Source: Vibrio echinoideorum
GTDB taxonomy: Bacteria > Pseudomonadota > Gammaproteobacteria > Enterobacterales > Vibrionaceae
Direction of reading: 5' to 3'
Length of the DNA stretch: 64,000 nucleotides
NCBI RefSeq assembly: GCF_024347455.1
Contig: NZ_AP025483.1
Coordinates: forward strand, 2,356,001 to 2,420,000
Positions 43,161 to 52,238 of the stretch are shown in pieces. The notes under the pieces were generated by a model, which saw nothing but the letters and a program-made list of their open reading frames with translations, had not been told where the DNA came from and ran no database searches. The translations under genes were made by a program, and so were the position numbers. The number at the start of each line of letters is the position of its first letter. Position 1 is the stretch's first letter.

Positions 43161-45065
43161 TTAATTCAGAGCTTTAATGAGCGTGATTTCACGTTTGATC
43201 TGTTTACCTTCTTGCTCTGTAGCTTGCGCCAGTTTGTTTTCACGTGTGGTTATGGCTGCTTGTTTGGCTTCGTCGGTTTCGAACATCAGGCCTTGTACAT
43301 TGATAGAAGCAATATTAGTGTAACGACCATCAGCGCTTGTTGGGATTGATATGGTTTCATCATTAATCAATGACTTTACGATATCGCGTTGTTCGCTGTA
43401 ACAACTATCTAAACCAGAAAGAGTCCAACGTTGCTGAGGCTTGCCTTCATATTGGCCATTCCTTTCTTCTGTTAGGTATTTGATGGTCATGTTACGGATT
43501 GTACCCGCTTCCTCTCCATACGCTTCTTCTGTATCAAATAACACAGGGAATGATTCGCCTTCTAGAACGCCACCTTTTTTAGTGAGGTGGCCCATTCGAT
43601 AGCTATTCATCCCAATTCGAATTTCTGTTTTATCGGTAACAGGAGTACCGTCAGCAAATTCAAGTTTGGTGATACGTTCACCTGCAGGCTGAGTTAGGTC
43701 AATTGTGTAAGTGACGCCCGCAAAGAAATCATTAGTCGAGTATTTAGATGCTCTACGAATTGGATTAAAGCTGTAGGTGACATCACCGGGTTGTACGGAA
43801 TTGAAGTAACCAGCAGACCATTCCATGTAGGTTTTGAGCTCTTTGCCTGTCATGTCGTAGACAGTGATTTCGCCACCTGCATATTGGTAGTTGTAAGCGA
43901 TGTCTTTCGCTTTGATTGGGCCAACATCCAGCTCTGCATTGTCATTATCAATTTGGAGTGCGATAACATTGGCTTTGGGTGCATAGAAAAAGCTCGCTTC
44001 TTGGTACAACGCACTAATACCGGTATCTTGAATGTGAACTTGAGGTATGCCGCGGATTTCATTTTCAGGGACTAAATCAACGCCAGTTAGCTCAGCAACA
44101 GGTCGATTCGCCATTTCTCGGAGTTGTTTGTGATATGGCTGATACAGTGCGTCCATATCCTCATCAGAATCTACGCCTTTAATCTTGTAGGTGAAGCTGT
44201 CTTTATTGACGAGAGTAAACTTGCCATCGCGCTCTTCAAATTGAAGATCGATACGAGATAGAGCTCGGCCATATTTGTCAGGTTCCGTAATAATAACACC
44301 ATTCACAACGGCCTTATCGATACGAGTGTGCATGTGACCAGCAACGATAGCATCAAGCTCTGGGTTTGCATTGGCAATGTCGGTAACACCTGTATTGGCA
44401 ATGTCATTCTCGTTTTCAATACCCATATGGGCAACCAATACGATGGCATCTACCTTGTCATCAATTTCTTTAATTATTTTCTTCACTTCCAATGTTGGAT
44501 TAGTGAAAGTGACGCCCTCTAAACGGTTGGTACCTTGTGCAAAGACTTCTGTCATTGGGGTATCCATACCTATCACACCGATCTTAACTCCACCGCGTTC
44601 TAGAATGGTGTAACCGGGTAGGAATGGGTTCCCACTTTTGTGCTTGATGTTACCGCCTAAAGACTGACCTTTAAATTGAGTAACGGCTCTGTTGAGCGTT
44701 TTGAGGCCAAAATCGAACTCATGGTTACCTAAAACCCACACATCATATTTCATGTGGTTAAAGCCAAGCATCATTGGATCAACAGGCTCATCTTTGAATG
44801 TTTCTACGAAGTTACCTTGGATGGTATCGCCAGCGTCTACGAGGATAATATTCGATTGCTCTTTGCGGATATCCCCCACTTTAGTCGCTATTTGGCTTAA
44901 GCTGCCACGAGTGTTGAGTTTATCTGACGCGTAATCCCAAGCCATAAAATGGCCGTGGATATCTGAAGTTCCAAGTATAGTGACATCATGAATGTCGCCA
45001 TCAGCAGCAAAGAGTGGAGAAGTGAGGGAGAGTAGGATTGCGCTTGATAATATATGTCTTTTCAT
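43161..45065 (-). CDS. Periplasmic bifunctional metallophosphatase/5'-nucleotidase (UshA/CpdB-like)
   Basis: This 634-residue enzyme has a signal peptide (SSAILLSLTSPLFA|ADG) and an N-terminal calcineurin-like domain with LGTSDIHGHF, DAGDTIQGN, GNHEFDFG and GHMHTR. The C-terminal 5'-nucleotidase domain includes IALQIDNDNAEL and DFFAGVTYTIDLTQPAGERI (regions). It would dephosphorylate nucleotides or cyclic nucleotides in the periplasm so that nucleosides and phosphate can be taken up. I chose the ATG at 45065 because it gives a clean signal peptide. A purine permease gene lies immediately upstream, so the two may form a purine-scavenging pair. Confidence 0.9.
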   Translation of the reverse strand: MKRHILSSAILLSLTSPLFAADGDIHDVTILGTSDIHGHFMAWDYASDKLNTRGSLSQIATKVGDIRKEQSNIILVDAGDTIQGNFVETFKDEPVDPMMLGFNHMKYDVWVLGNHEFDFGLKTLNRAVTQFKGQSLGGNIKHKSGNPFLPGYTILERGGVKIGVIGMDTPMTEVFAQGTNRLEGVTFTNPTLEVKKIIKEIDDKVDAIVLVAHMGIENENDIANTGVTDIANANPELDAIVAGHMHTRIDKAVVNGVIITEPDKYGRALSRIDLQFEERDGKFTLVNKDSFTYKIKGVDSDEDMDALYQPYHKQLREMANRPVAELTGVDLVPENEIRGIPQVHIQDTGISALYQEASFFYAPKANVIALQIDNDNAELDVGPIKAKDIAYNYQYAGGEITVYDMTGKELKTYMEWSAGYFNSVQPGDVTYSFNPIRRASKYSTNDFFAGVTYTIDLTQPAGERITKLEFADGTPVTDKTEIRIGMNSYRMGHLTKKGGVLEGESFPVLFDTEEAYGEEAGTIRNMTIKYLTEERNGQYEGKPQQRWTLSGLDSCYSEQRDIVKSLINDETISIPTSADGRYTNIASINVQGLMFETDEAKQAAITTRENKLAQATEQEGKQIKREITLIKALN

Positions 45066-45246
45066 CGGTATGTTCACATAGGGTTTAAGGTATGACGCCA
45101 CCATATATAATTGACGCCTCCTCATGGGTGACTAATGTCATACTTTTAATGATACAAGGTTTTGATGTTTCAAATAAACGTGATTAATAACAACCTTAAA
45201 ACAGCTTAAGTGACTATGTGATTCACACCAACAAGTGAATAAACAA

Positions 45247-45270
45247 AGCCACATATCAAGTCATGTGGCT
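45247..45270 (-). terminator. Terminator of the purine permease gene
   Basis: AGCCACAT / ATGTGGCT with an 8-bp loop, followed on the minus strand by TTGTTT, 38 bp past the permease stop codon. Confidence 0.75.
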
Positions 45271-45307
45271 CTGATTAAGCTTCTCAACATCAGCTCTATT
45301 AAATCAG

Positions 45308-46684
45308 TTACGCTTTACTGGTTTGTACCGAGTTCGTCATCGGCTTGGTTTTGTTTTCTGGAACCAGAGACATCAGCCCTGTAATCACAAGTGCGGCAAT
45401 ACCCGACATCGTCACTGGCGAGCCAAATATGCTTTGCACTAACTTAGGTGCTTCTTTCAATAAATCCGGTACTAGCATTACCCCAAGCCCTAAACCTAGT
45501 GAGATAGCAATCGTCATAATTCTGCGGCGATCTAGCTTTTCACTAGCGATAATCTTAATGCCCGCCGCTGCAACCGTACCAAACATCACCAGTGTCGCTC
45601 CCCCTAATACTGGCTTTGGAATCGTCATTAGTACCGCACCTAAGATGGGGAATAACCCCAATAGAAAAAGAATCGCAGCGATAAAATAGCCGATGTAGCG
45701 ACTCGCTATCCCCGTAAAATGAATCACACCATTGTTCTGGCTAAAAGTCGTGTTCGGAAAGGTGTTGAATACCGCGGCGATCAACGAGTTCACGCCGTCA
45801 CCTAATACTCCAGCCTTGAGTCGATTGATGTATTTTGGCCCCTTAACTGGCTGCCCTGAAAACATGCTGTTGGCGGTAAGGTCGCCCGTCGTTTCAATAA
45901 CGGTAATCAGGTAAATAAAAGCAATAGGCAGAAACGCTTGCCAATCAAAAGCAAAGCCATATTTAAATGGGATTGGAATACTCAATAGCGGTTGAGACGC
46001 AAAAGGAATCATTGACGCTTTGCCCATCAAAATGGCCACGCCCCACCCGACAACCAACCCGACTAAAATTGATGAAAGCCTAACCATGGTGTTATTGCTA
46101 AGATTAAGCGCCACTATGGTTCCGAGAACAATCGCACCTAACATCAAGTTGCTTCCAGAGCCAAAATCTTCTGCGCCAACGCCACCAGCAATATCAGTGA
46201 CGCCAACTTTAATCAAAGAGACACCAATCGTCGTAATAACGATTCCGGTGACAACAGGAGTGATAACCACTTTGAGTTTTTCGATAAAGCGCGATAGCAG
46301 GATTTCGACAAACGCACCAAAGAAACAAACCCCAAAGATGGTTGCAAGCATTTCATCTGGGCCACCTCCGTTCGCTTTTACTAGAAAGCCCGCCCCAAGA
46401 ACAGACCCTAAGAATGCAAAGCTGGTCCCTTGGACACAAATCATTCCAGCGCCAACAGGCCCTATTTTTTTAGCTTGTATGAACGTACCTACGCCAGACA
46501 CCATCAGTGCCATGCTGATCAAATAAGGGATGTGCTCCCCCAACCCTAAGACACCGCCAATAATGAGCGTGGGTGTGATAATGCCAACAAAGCTTGCTAA
46601 AACATGTTGCAGCGCTGCGTAACTGGCTGCTTTGGCTGATGGTCGGTCATCCAATCCGTAAATCAATTCACTGTTATGTTCCAT
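45308..46684 (-). CDS. NCS2-family xanthine/uracil permease (XanP-like)
   Basis: This 458-residue, 14-helix nucleobase:cation symporter has the NCS2 signatures ALQHVLASF in helix 1, VIETTGDLTANSMFSG in helix 8 and FPNTTFSQNNGVI in helix 10. The ETTGD and SQN residues favour xanthine/urate-type substrates over uracil. A palindrome ATTGTATACAAT lies 24 bp upstream of the start codon. Together with the adjacent periplasmic nucleotidase it suggests purine salvage. Confidence 0.9.
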   Translation of the reverse strand: MEHNSELIYGLDDRPSAKAASYAALQHVLASFVGIITPTLIIGGVLGLGEHIPYLISMALMVSGVGTFIQAKKIGPVGAGMICVQGTSFAFLGSVLGAGFLVKANGGGPDEMLATIFGVCFFGAFVEILLSRFIEKLKVVITPVVTGIVITTIGVSLIKVGVTDIAGGVGAEDFGSGSNLMLGAIVLGTIVALNLSNNTMVRLSSILVGLVVGWGVAILMGKASMIPFASQPLLSIPIPFKYGFAFDWQAFLPIAFIYLITVIETTGDLTANSMFSGQPVKGPKYINRLKAGVLGDGVNSLIAAVFNTFPNTTFSQNNGVIHFTGIASRYIGYFIAAILFLLGLFPILGAVLMTIPKPVLGGATLVMFGTVAAAGIKIIASEKLDRRRIMTIAISLGLGLGVMLVPDLLKEAPKLVQSIFGSPVTMSGIAALVITGLMSLVPENKTKPMTNSVQTSKA

Positions 46685-47173
46685 GTGACTTCCTTAATGT
46701 ATTTTTTATTGTATACAATTTACATAAAGGTAACTTAGCAACATGTATGCCAATGCTTTATACCTTAATTATCAACCAGTTAAATACAACATTCACAATG
46801 TGTTGCACTATCGCTTAACATCATCGGTTTGTATTGGTGCAAGAGTTGAACAAACAAACCGATCACTTCCTCTTGGTTCGCTCGTGAGATTCAAATGAAA
46901 AGAGAGTCGGTATTCTATTACTCCCCTTTTCCATTATCGAAACAGATTGAAGCTGTAAATTAACGGGAGTTTAAGAAGAGGGTTTTAGTTTAGGTGAACG
47001 TGGATTTGTCACATTATGATATTTCAACTTAGCGTTGCTCGACGCACAAAAGTAATATTTGACCTACATTTGATCATGTCATTAATGATCAAGATGGCGT
47101 TGCCTTAATTAACATACCCCATCAAGTCGATCCCAAATCAATCGAACACTCCATGAGCTAAGATGATACAAAT
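46685..47173. other. Intergenic region with two operator-like palindromes
   Basis: The 489-bp divergent gap holds a perfect 12-bp palindrome ATTGTATACAAT (46708-46719), close to the permease start and of the kind bound by GntR-family repressors. It also holds TTGATCAT-N7-ATGATCAA (47070-47092), about 80 bp before the metallophosphoesterase gene. No coding frame or RNA motif was recognised; I looked for and did not see a purine riboswitch. Confidence 0.55.
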
Positions 47174-48118
47174 ATGAAATCAACTATTTACCTACTCAGT
47201 TGTCTGTTTGCAGCCAATGTACTCGCACAATCAAATATTAAATTTGACGCACCAGAAGTGAATGAAAACACCGTGCAATTTGCCATTATTGGAGACTTAA
47301 CCGGCGGAGAGCGTACTGGCGTATATTCTGATGCAGTTAATGCTCTCACACTGATGCAGCCAGATTTTATTCTTTCCGTAGGAGATTTAATTGAGGGTGG
47401 TACGGAAAAGGTAGTGACCATGAACTCAGAATGGAAAGTGTTTGCTGATATAACCAAGCGTAGTGAGATTCCGTTCTACCCTGTGGTGGGCAACCATGAC
47501 ATCTCCAACACAAAGATGCGTGACTGGTGGGAGTCAACCATCGGCCCCCGTTACTATCATTTCCGTCACCGAGATCTATTATTTTTAATGCTTGATTCCG
47601 AAGACTTTACCGCCAAGCGTTTCAATGAAATCAAAACGTTGCGTAATGAGGCGGTTGAGCTCTATAAAACAGAAGGGAAAGAAGCCTTCGCAGCCACCGA
47701 ATACGCACGACTAAAAGAACGTAAGTATGGCCAAATAAGTGATGAGCAACTCGAATACTTCTTAGACGCACTTGAAGAGAACAAAGATGTGAAATGGGTA
47801 TTTGTTCTAATGCACAAGCCATTATGGAGTGATACATCATCAGGTTTCGTGAGGTTAGAGCATGCACTGCAAGATTTCTCATACACCGTAATGAACGGTC
47901 ACGAACATACCTATTATTATGAAGAGAAAAAAGGTCGGGATTACATTCAACTAGCGACAACAGGAGGCGCATTGACACCTTCTAGTCGAGGATTTCATAT
48001 GGACCATATCATGTGGATATCCATTGACGATAAAGAACCAAAAATTATTAATCTAAAGCTAGAGGGATTAATGGATAAATATGGTAAGCCGATTTTAACC
48101 ACTATAGCGGATGAATGA
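47174..48118 (+). CDS. Exported metallophosphoesterase
   Basis: This 314-residue calcineurin-like phosphoesterase has a signal peptide of about 18 residues (NVLA|QSN). Motifs are in the order IIGDLTGG, SVGDLIEGG, VVGNHD, VLMHKP and NGHEHTYYYE. The first block lacks the usual histidine of the D-x-H motif, as in purple acid phosphatase-like branches. The substrate is probably a phosphoester in the periplasm but is not identified. The gene is monocistronic. Confidence 0.85.
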   Translation: MKSTIYLLSCLFAANVLAQSNIKFDAPEVNENTVQFAIIGDLTGGERTGVYSDAVNALTLMQPDFILSVGDLIEGGTEKVVTMNSEWKVFADITKRSEIPFYPVVGNHDISNTKMRDWWESTIGPRYYHFRHRDLLFLMLDSEDFTAKRFNEIKTLRNEAVELYKTEGKEAFAATEYARLKERKYGQISDEQLEYFLDALEENKDVKWVFVLMHKPLWSDTSSGFVRLEHALQDFSYTVMNGHEHTYYYEEKKGRDYIQLATTGGALTPSSRGFHMDHIMWISIDDKEPKIINLKLEGLMDKYGKPILTTIADE

Positions 48119-48541
48119 GCTTGAGGGGTTCAGTGAGTTCAGTGAGTTCAGTGTGCTTAGCCACTAAAATCGAGGTTTGGCAACATTCTAGCGAATCCCC
48201 TAAATGCTAATTGAGTAAAGCCGCGAACATTCTTCTGTCCAACGTCAATTCAGACATACCCTAAACAAAAAAGGATTGGTATCTCTACCAATCCTTTTTA
48301 AGATATTTTTGTTCGGCTTAACGTGGGTTTGCCCCTTTCCTATCACATCAACTGTGGTGACTAATAACAAACCAGTATAAATACCACATAGACAACAAGG
48401 GTATTACGTTGTTATCTTATAGTACGGTATATTTCCATACTTAGAATAACCATATAATTCTACTTACTAATAAAGAACTACAAAGCCGTTAACAATCTAA
48501 TTTAGGCTTTCATGTTAAACCGTTAATACAGGTGTTGTAGT
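48119..48541. other. Intergenic region with a 9-bp tandem repeat and hairpin copy 4
   Basis: The 423-bp gap holds GTTCAGTGA repeated almost three times (48128-48153) and the dispersed hairpin (48273-48294). The probable promoter of the diguanylate cyclase gene lies further downstream. No other feature is evident. Confidence 0.6.
48273..48294 (-). repeat. Dispersed hairpin repeat, copy 4
   Basis: The stem and loop are identical to copy 1, with CTGTCCAA about 37 bp to the left. Unlike the other copies, no minus-strand gene ends here: it lies 155 bp past a plus-strand gene. It can still terminate that transcript but in the opposite orientation. Confidence 0.88.
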
Positions 48542-49672
48542 ATGAAAAAAATTGGGTGGATGGGCGAATTTATTGACCCTGTAATGGAACTCACCTTCCG
48601 AAAAAGTGAATGGAATGGGTTCCGTAAAAGAATGATATTTGCCAGTTTAGTAGGAGGAACGGCCTATTTTTTAGCTATAATTGGCGATTTTCTAACGATT
48701 ACCTCTGAACCGATGTTTAGAAACCTATTGATTATGCGATCATCGGTGCTGTTAATCGCTTTAGCGGTATCTTTATTAGGAATTTTACATAAGAAGCATA
48801 CGAGAGCATTAAATATAGGAGTTTGTGTACTTCTATTTTCCGTTCTATTTGGCGAATCAGGTGAATTGGCGATCAAAGGTGAAATAATGGATTATGTTGG
48901 CATCCCGGCCATGCCAGTCCTTATTTTATTGTTCTACCTGAGCTTTCCACCGCGCTTTATATGGATCTTGGCGGTTTGTTTAATAGGTTGCGCGACTTTC
49001 TCGATAACTAGCATTTTGCTTGGCCATGCGTCTCCCGAGTATATATATACCACCTTGCTATATTTTATTGTTGTCAATGTTTTTGGTGCGTATGTGTACC
49101 TTCAGTTCTCTATCATGCGTCGACGTGAATACAGCTCCCTTGAAGAACTAAAAAGAAACGCAGAAATTGATGGACTGACTCAGATATACAATCGCCGCAA
49201 AGTACTCGCACTCGGTGATGACGACATCGATAATGCGAATAATTGTGGTCACGAGTACTCGATAATTATGATTGATGTAGATAACTTCAAAAGTGTGAAT
49301 GATACCTACGGTCATGCTGTTGGTGATGAGGTATTACTGGATGTTGCAAGACGTTGTCGTAACGCTTTGCGGGATGACGATATCTTAGGACGATTTGGCG
49401 GAGAAGAGTTTGTCGTTTTTTTACCGAAGACAAATTTAAATGATGCCTTTATTATTGGCGAACGTCTGCGTTCCGAAATTTCAGACACCCCTTTTAAAAC
49501 AACGAAGACTTCATTGCTTATTACAATAAGCCTTGGAGTCGCAGCGTTAACGAAAGCGAAAGAAACACCAAGGAAACTATTAGAAATGGCTGACCAAGCT
49601 TTGTATACAGCAAAGGAAACGGGGAAAAACAAAATAGTGAATAACCGTCCTTTAGTTAGGCCATATTGCTAA
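48542..49672 (+). CDS. Membrane-bound diguanylate cyclase
   Basis: This 376-residue protein has about six transmembrane helices (30-200) and a cytoplasmic GGDEF domain (about 215-370). The active-site motif is GGEEF in LGRFGGEEFVVF. An RxxD product-inhibition site (RDDD) lies five residues before it. It should make cyclic di-GMP from two GTP, with feedback control, in response to a signal sensed by the membrane region. It is a single gene with weak local promoter signals and an AT-rich composition. Confidence 0.93.
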   Translation: MKKIGWMGEFIDPVMELTFRKSEWNGFRKRMIFASLVGGTAYFLAIIGDFLTITSEPMFRNLLIMRSSVLLIALAVSLLGILHKKHTRALNIGVCVLLFSVLFGESGELAIKGEIMDYVGIPAMPVLILLFYLSFPPRFIWILAVCLIGCATFSITSILLGHASPEYIYTTLLYFIVVNVFGAYVYLQFSIMRRREYSSLEELKRNAEIDGLTQIYNRRKVLALGDDDIDNANNCGHEYSIIMIDVDNFKSVNDTYGHAVGDEVLLDVARRCRNALRDDDILGRFGGEEFVVFLPKTNLNDAFIIGERLRSEISDTPFKTTKTSLLITISLGVAALTKAKETPRKLLEMADQALYTAKETGKNKIVNNRPLVRPYC

Positions 49673-49973
49673 CAACAAAAGGAGTGGCTGTAATACATAA
49701 AACTTGGCTCTTTAGAAGAAATAAGGGCGGTTATTTATCCCTATTTCAATCAAAGTAACACTGAGGCTGCGTTATCATTGTTCGCAGTAGATGACAGAAT
49801 ATGATTCTCAAATATTTAAACTAATCCATATATTTCTGAATGGGCAATTGCTCTGACTCACTGCTGTCCAACTTCAAGTTACCTCCCCAAAGCGACCAAA
49901 AGAGAATTGATATCTCTACCAATCCTCTTCAGGGGTGTTTCGGTTTCTACCTTATGACAGGCAGGTAACGCTA
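49673..49973. other. Intergenic region at the left end of the duplicated block
   Basis: The 301-bp convergent gap contains hairpin copy 5 (49904-49925) and the left part of the segment duplicated at 52.1 kb (from about CTGTCCAA at 49864). No gene is seen. Confidence 0.6.
49904..49925 (-). repeat. Dispersed hairpin repeat, copy 5 (terminator of VOC gene 1)
   Basis: A variant with two changes in the plus-strand left arm (GAATTGATA). Both become G-U pairs in minus-strand RNA but A-C mismatches in plus-strand RNA. It lies 48 bp past the minus-strand VOC gene. Confidence 0.85.
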
Positions 49974-50465
49974 TTACTCGTAATCAGTCGCGTACGTATC
50001 TTCGTATGTGTGCGAGTAAAATTCGAATAGGTTGCCAAACGGGTCTTCTAGGTAAACCATTTGTGCTTGTTTTAGTTCGTCTTCTGGGTGGTAACGCATG
50101 ATGTCCATACGAACCTTTCCGCCATACTCTTCAACGCGCTTAATAGCTGAATGAAACTGCTCTTTTGGAAGCTGTAGACAGAAGTGGAAGATGCCTAAGC
50201 GAGAGAAATCAACGTCGTGACGCTCTTGGCGATCTTTCATTTCGAACAGCTCAACACCGATGCCATCAGATGTTACTAAGTGTGCAATGTTGAAGCCTTT
50301 GAAGCCTTCGCCAAATACTGCAATACACATACGGCCGATTGCTGATTCGCGCTCTTCCATCACTTTGGTGTTGTTCATTACGATTCTTAGACCTAAAGCT
50401 TTCGTGTAAAACTCAACTGCTTTGTCCATATCGCCAACCATGATGCCTACGTGATTCATTTTCAT
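49974..50465 (-). CDS. VOC (glyoxalase-fold) family protein, copy 1
   Basis: This 163-residue protein of the vicinal oxygen chelate fold has paired beta-alpha-beta units. MNHVGIMVGDMDKAVEFYTKALGL, given as the region at about 3-26, supplies a first-strand His. FHFCLQL lies in the middle and a C-terminal YLEDPFGNLFEFY supplies Glu. The active site would bind a divalent metal; the substrate is unknown, possibly a lactoyl- or glyoxal-type adduct. I chose the ATG at 50465, since GGAG lies 6 bases upstream; the frame could also open at a TTG four codons earlier. A second copy at 52239 differs at about a dozen bases and two residues (I/L and D/E). Its promoter shares the gloA operator. Confidence 0.9.
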   Translation of the reverse strand: MKMNHVGIMVGDMDKAVEFYTKALGLRIVMNNTKVMEERESAIGRMCIAVFGEGFKGFNIAHLVTSDGIGVELFEMKDRQERHDVDFSRLGIFHFCLQLPKEQFHSAIKRVEEYGGKVRMDIMRYHPEDELKQAQMVYLEDPFGNLFEFYSHTYEDTYATDYE

Positions 50466-50589
50466 AACTTGCTCCAAATTCGTTTTTAGCTTTGTGCCTT
50501 AAGCGCTTTTAGCTTTGTGCTTTAAGATCGCTAGCTTCGGTCTTTCGTTTCGATGGAGAGAGTATAGGGAGACACGTTAATTAAATGAA

Positions 50590-50616
50590 ATTATCATAAT
50601 TTATATTAATGATAAT
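50590..50616 (-). promoter_or_regulatory. Shared inverted-repeat operator, copy at VOC gene 1
   Basis: ATTATCAT (50590-50597), 11 bp, then ATGATAAT (50609-50616). On the minus strand it is followed by ATTTCA and, about 20 bp on, CCCTATACT, the probable -10 element. Confidence 0.7.
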
Positions 50617-50888
50617 TTTTAGTTATTTACAATTTTTGTTATCTAAAGGGTTTAGGGCAGGACATAAGCTTACAAGCAAACACCAAGGTTAACTGAATTC
50701 GATATTAATAATCCCAGTTCACTCTATTAAAAAAACCAGCCCACCCTCTTAAAAAACCACCCTTAATGGTTATACGATATATTGATGAAAATTAACTCAA
50801 ATCAAAGATAGGTAAGTTAGTTCATTAATCGTCAGACATACTCTTACATGCAATCTATAGTGCCATTCTGCAATTAAACGGTGGCTAT
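50617..50888. promoter_or_regulatory. Upstream region of the polyferredoxin-like gene with a weak FNR-like site
   Basis: This is the remainder of the 423-bp gap 50466-50888. TTAAC-TCAA-ATCAA (50793-50806) matches the FNR consensus TTGAT-N4-ATCAA in the right half and three of five positions in the left. An anaerobic regulator would suit an iron-sulfur membrane protein, but the match is weak. Otherwise AT-rich with no gene seen. Confidence 0.35.
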
Positions 50889-52103
50889 ATGACTTTTATC
50901 GAATCTTTTACCTTAATGCTTGCATTGATTTATAGCATTTGTGTTCTCTACACTAGCGGTAAAAAGCTCGGTAGCATGATAACTTCCTGCATTATCATTA
51001 TTGCTGTATTGAGCGCAGCCTACTGGCCTCTACTCATTGCTCTGTCATTAGCGATGATTGTTATCTCTTCCGTTTTTTACTTTAAACCGACCATCATTAC
51101 GGCTTCATCTAAGACAAATGTTTTGCGTCAAGTCAGCCAACACGCGATGGCACTTTCATTTTTTTTAGTGGCGATCCAATACACCCTTCACACATGGCTT
51201 CTTGTTCATCAAATATCTCCAAGCTTCATGCGACCGGATGTTACAGATGCTTTCTTGCCTATTGCTGCAGCCATTCAACTTAAAGCGATCTTCTCTATTG
51301 GATTTTGGGATCAAACCCATCCTGCAGGTGCCGTTATGCTCGTGACTGTATTAGTGACTGGTATTGCTTGCAAACGTGCATTTTGTGGTTGGATTTGTCC
51401 GTTAGGTCTCGCTGGGGAGTATCTGTATAAATTACGCTTAAAGTTCGTGAAGAAAGCGTATTTACCACCGGTTTGGCTCGACTGGCCATTACGTATGATG
51501 AAGTACTTATTGTTAGCTTTCTTTACCTTTATTTCAGTCGGAATGCCTGTCGCGAGCCTGACTTATTACCTTAATGGCAATTATCATAAAATCGCTGATG
51601 TAAAAACCGCTTGGGTATTCGTTGAACCAGGAATGATCACTCTTGGTGTTTTAGCAGTCATTCTATTAATGTCGGCATGGCGACAACGTGCTTTTTGTCG
51701 TTACTTTTGTCCTTATGGCGCACTACTCGGGATAACAAGCCTATTCAGCCCATTTAAAATTCGTCGAGACACTAAACATTGTTTAAATGAAAAAGATAAT
51801 CTGAATTGCAGCAAATGCACTCGTGCATGTCCTTCTAATATTATTATTCACACCACTAAACAAATTCGAACGGATGAATGCCAAGCTTGTTTACGTTGTG
51901 TTGCAGCTTGTCCAAATAAACAAGCTCTTGGACTAAAAACGCGTAATGGTTGGCAACTGTCATCTAAGCACCTCCTCGTTTTAGTGCTAATAATTATGTT
52001 CGGCATCCCTTTATTGTCTTTTGCATTGGGTTATTGGCACAGTCAAACAAGCAATGAGATCCGCATACAATTAATTCAAATGATGGATTACCTCAGCTAT
52101 TGA
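50889..52103 (+). CDS. NapH/NosR-like membrane polyferredoxin
   Basis: This 404-residue membrane protein has about six helices and two CX3CP motifs, FCGWICP (C166, C170) and FCRYFCP (C270, C274). Two ferredoxin-like clusters follow at C298/C307/C310/C314 and C331/C334/C337/C341. This is the pattern of the NapH/NosR/RdxA group that moves electrons across or along the membrane. The first ferredoxin motif has an unusually long C-x8-C gap. No nap, nos or cco genes adjoin it. It lies between the two duplicated VOC genes, so its electron acceptor is unknown. It may be a recent insertion between them. Confidence 0.85.
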   Translation: MTFIESFTLMLALIYSICVLYTSGKKLGSMITSCIIIIAVLSAAYWPLLIALSLAMIVISSVFYFKPTIITASSKTNVLRQVSQHAMALSFFLVAIQYTLHTWLLVHQISPSFMRPDVTDAFLPIAAAIQLKAIFSIGFWDQTHPAGAVMLVTVLVTGIACKRAFCGWICPLGLAGEYLYKLRLKFVKKAYLPPVWLDWPLRMMKYLLLAFFTFISVGMPVASLTYYLNGNYHKIADVKTAWVFVEPGMITLGVLAVILLMSAWRQRAFCRYFCPYGALLGITSLFSPFKIRRDTKHCLNEKDNLNCSKCTRACPSNIIIHTTKQIRTDECQACLRCVAACPNKQALGLKTRNGWQLSSKHLLVLVLIIMFGIPLLSFALGYWHSQTSNEIRIQLIQMMDYLSY

Positions 52104-52165
52104 TCTTAGCTCTTTGAATCTCATAATGTGTCCAAATCCAAGTTACCTTCCCCCAAGCAAAAAAA

Positions 52166-52187
52166 GGATTGGTATCTCTACCAATCC
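52166..52187 (-). repeat. Dispersed hairpin repeat, copy 6 (terminator between convergent genes)
   Basis: The stem and loop are identical to copy 1, followed by CTCTTCAGGGGGTGTTTC as at copy 5, so it is part of the duplicated VOC block. It lies 51 bp past VOC gene 2 and 63 bp past the polyferredoxin gene. Confidence 0.88.
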
Positions 52188-52238
52188 TCTTCAGGGGGTG
52201 TTTCAGTATTTCTACCTGATGACAGGTAGGTAACGCTA

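Noticed and set aside
46685-46850. Purine riboswitch ahead of the xanthine permease gene
   Set aside because: The conserved three-way junction core could not be recognised on the minus strand; only a 12-bp palindrome is present.
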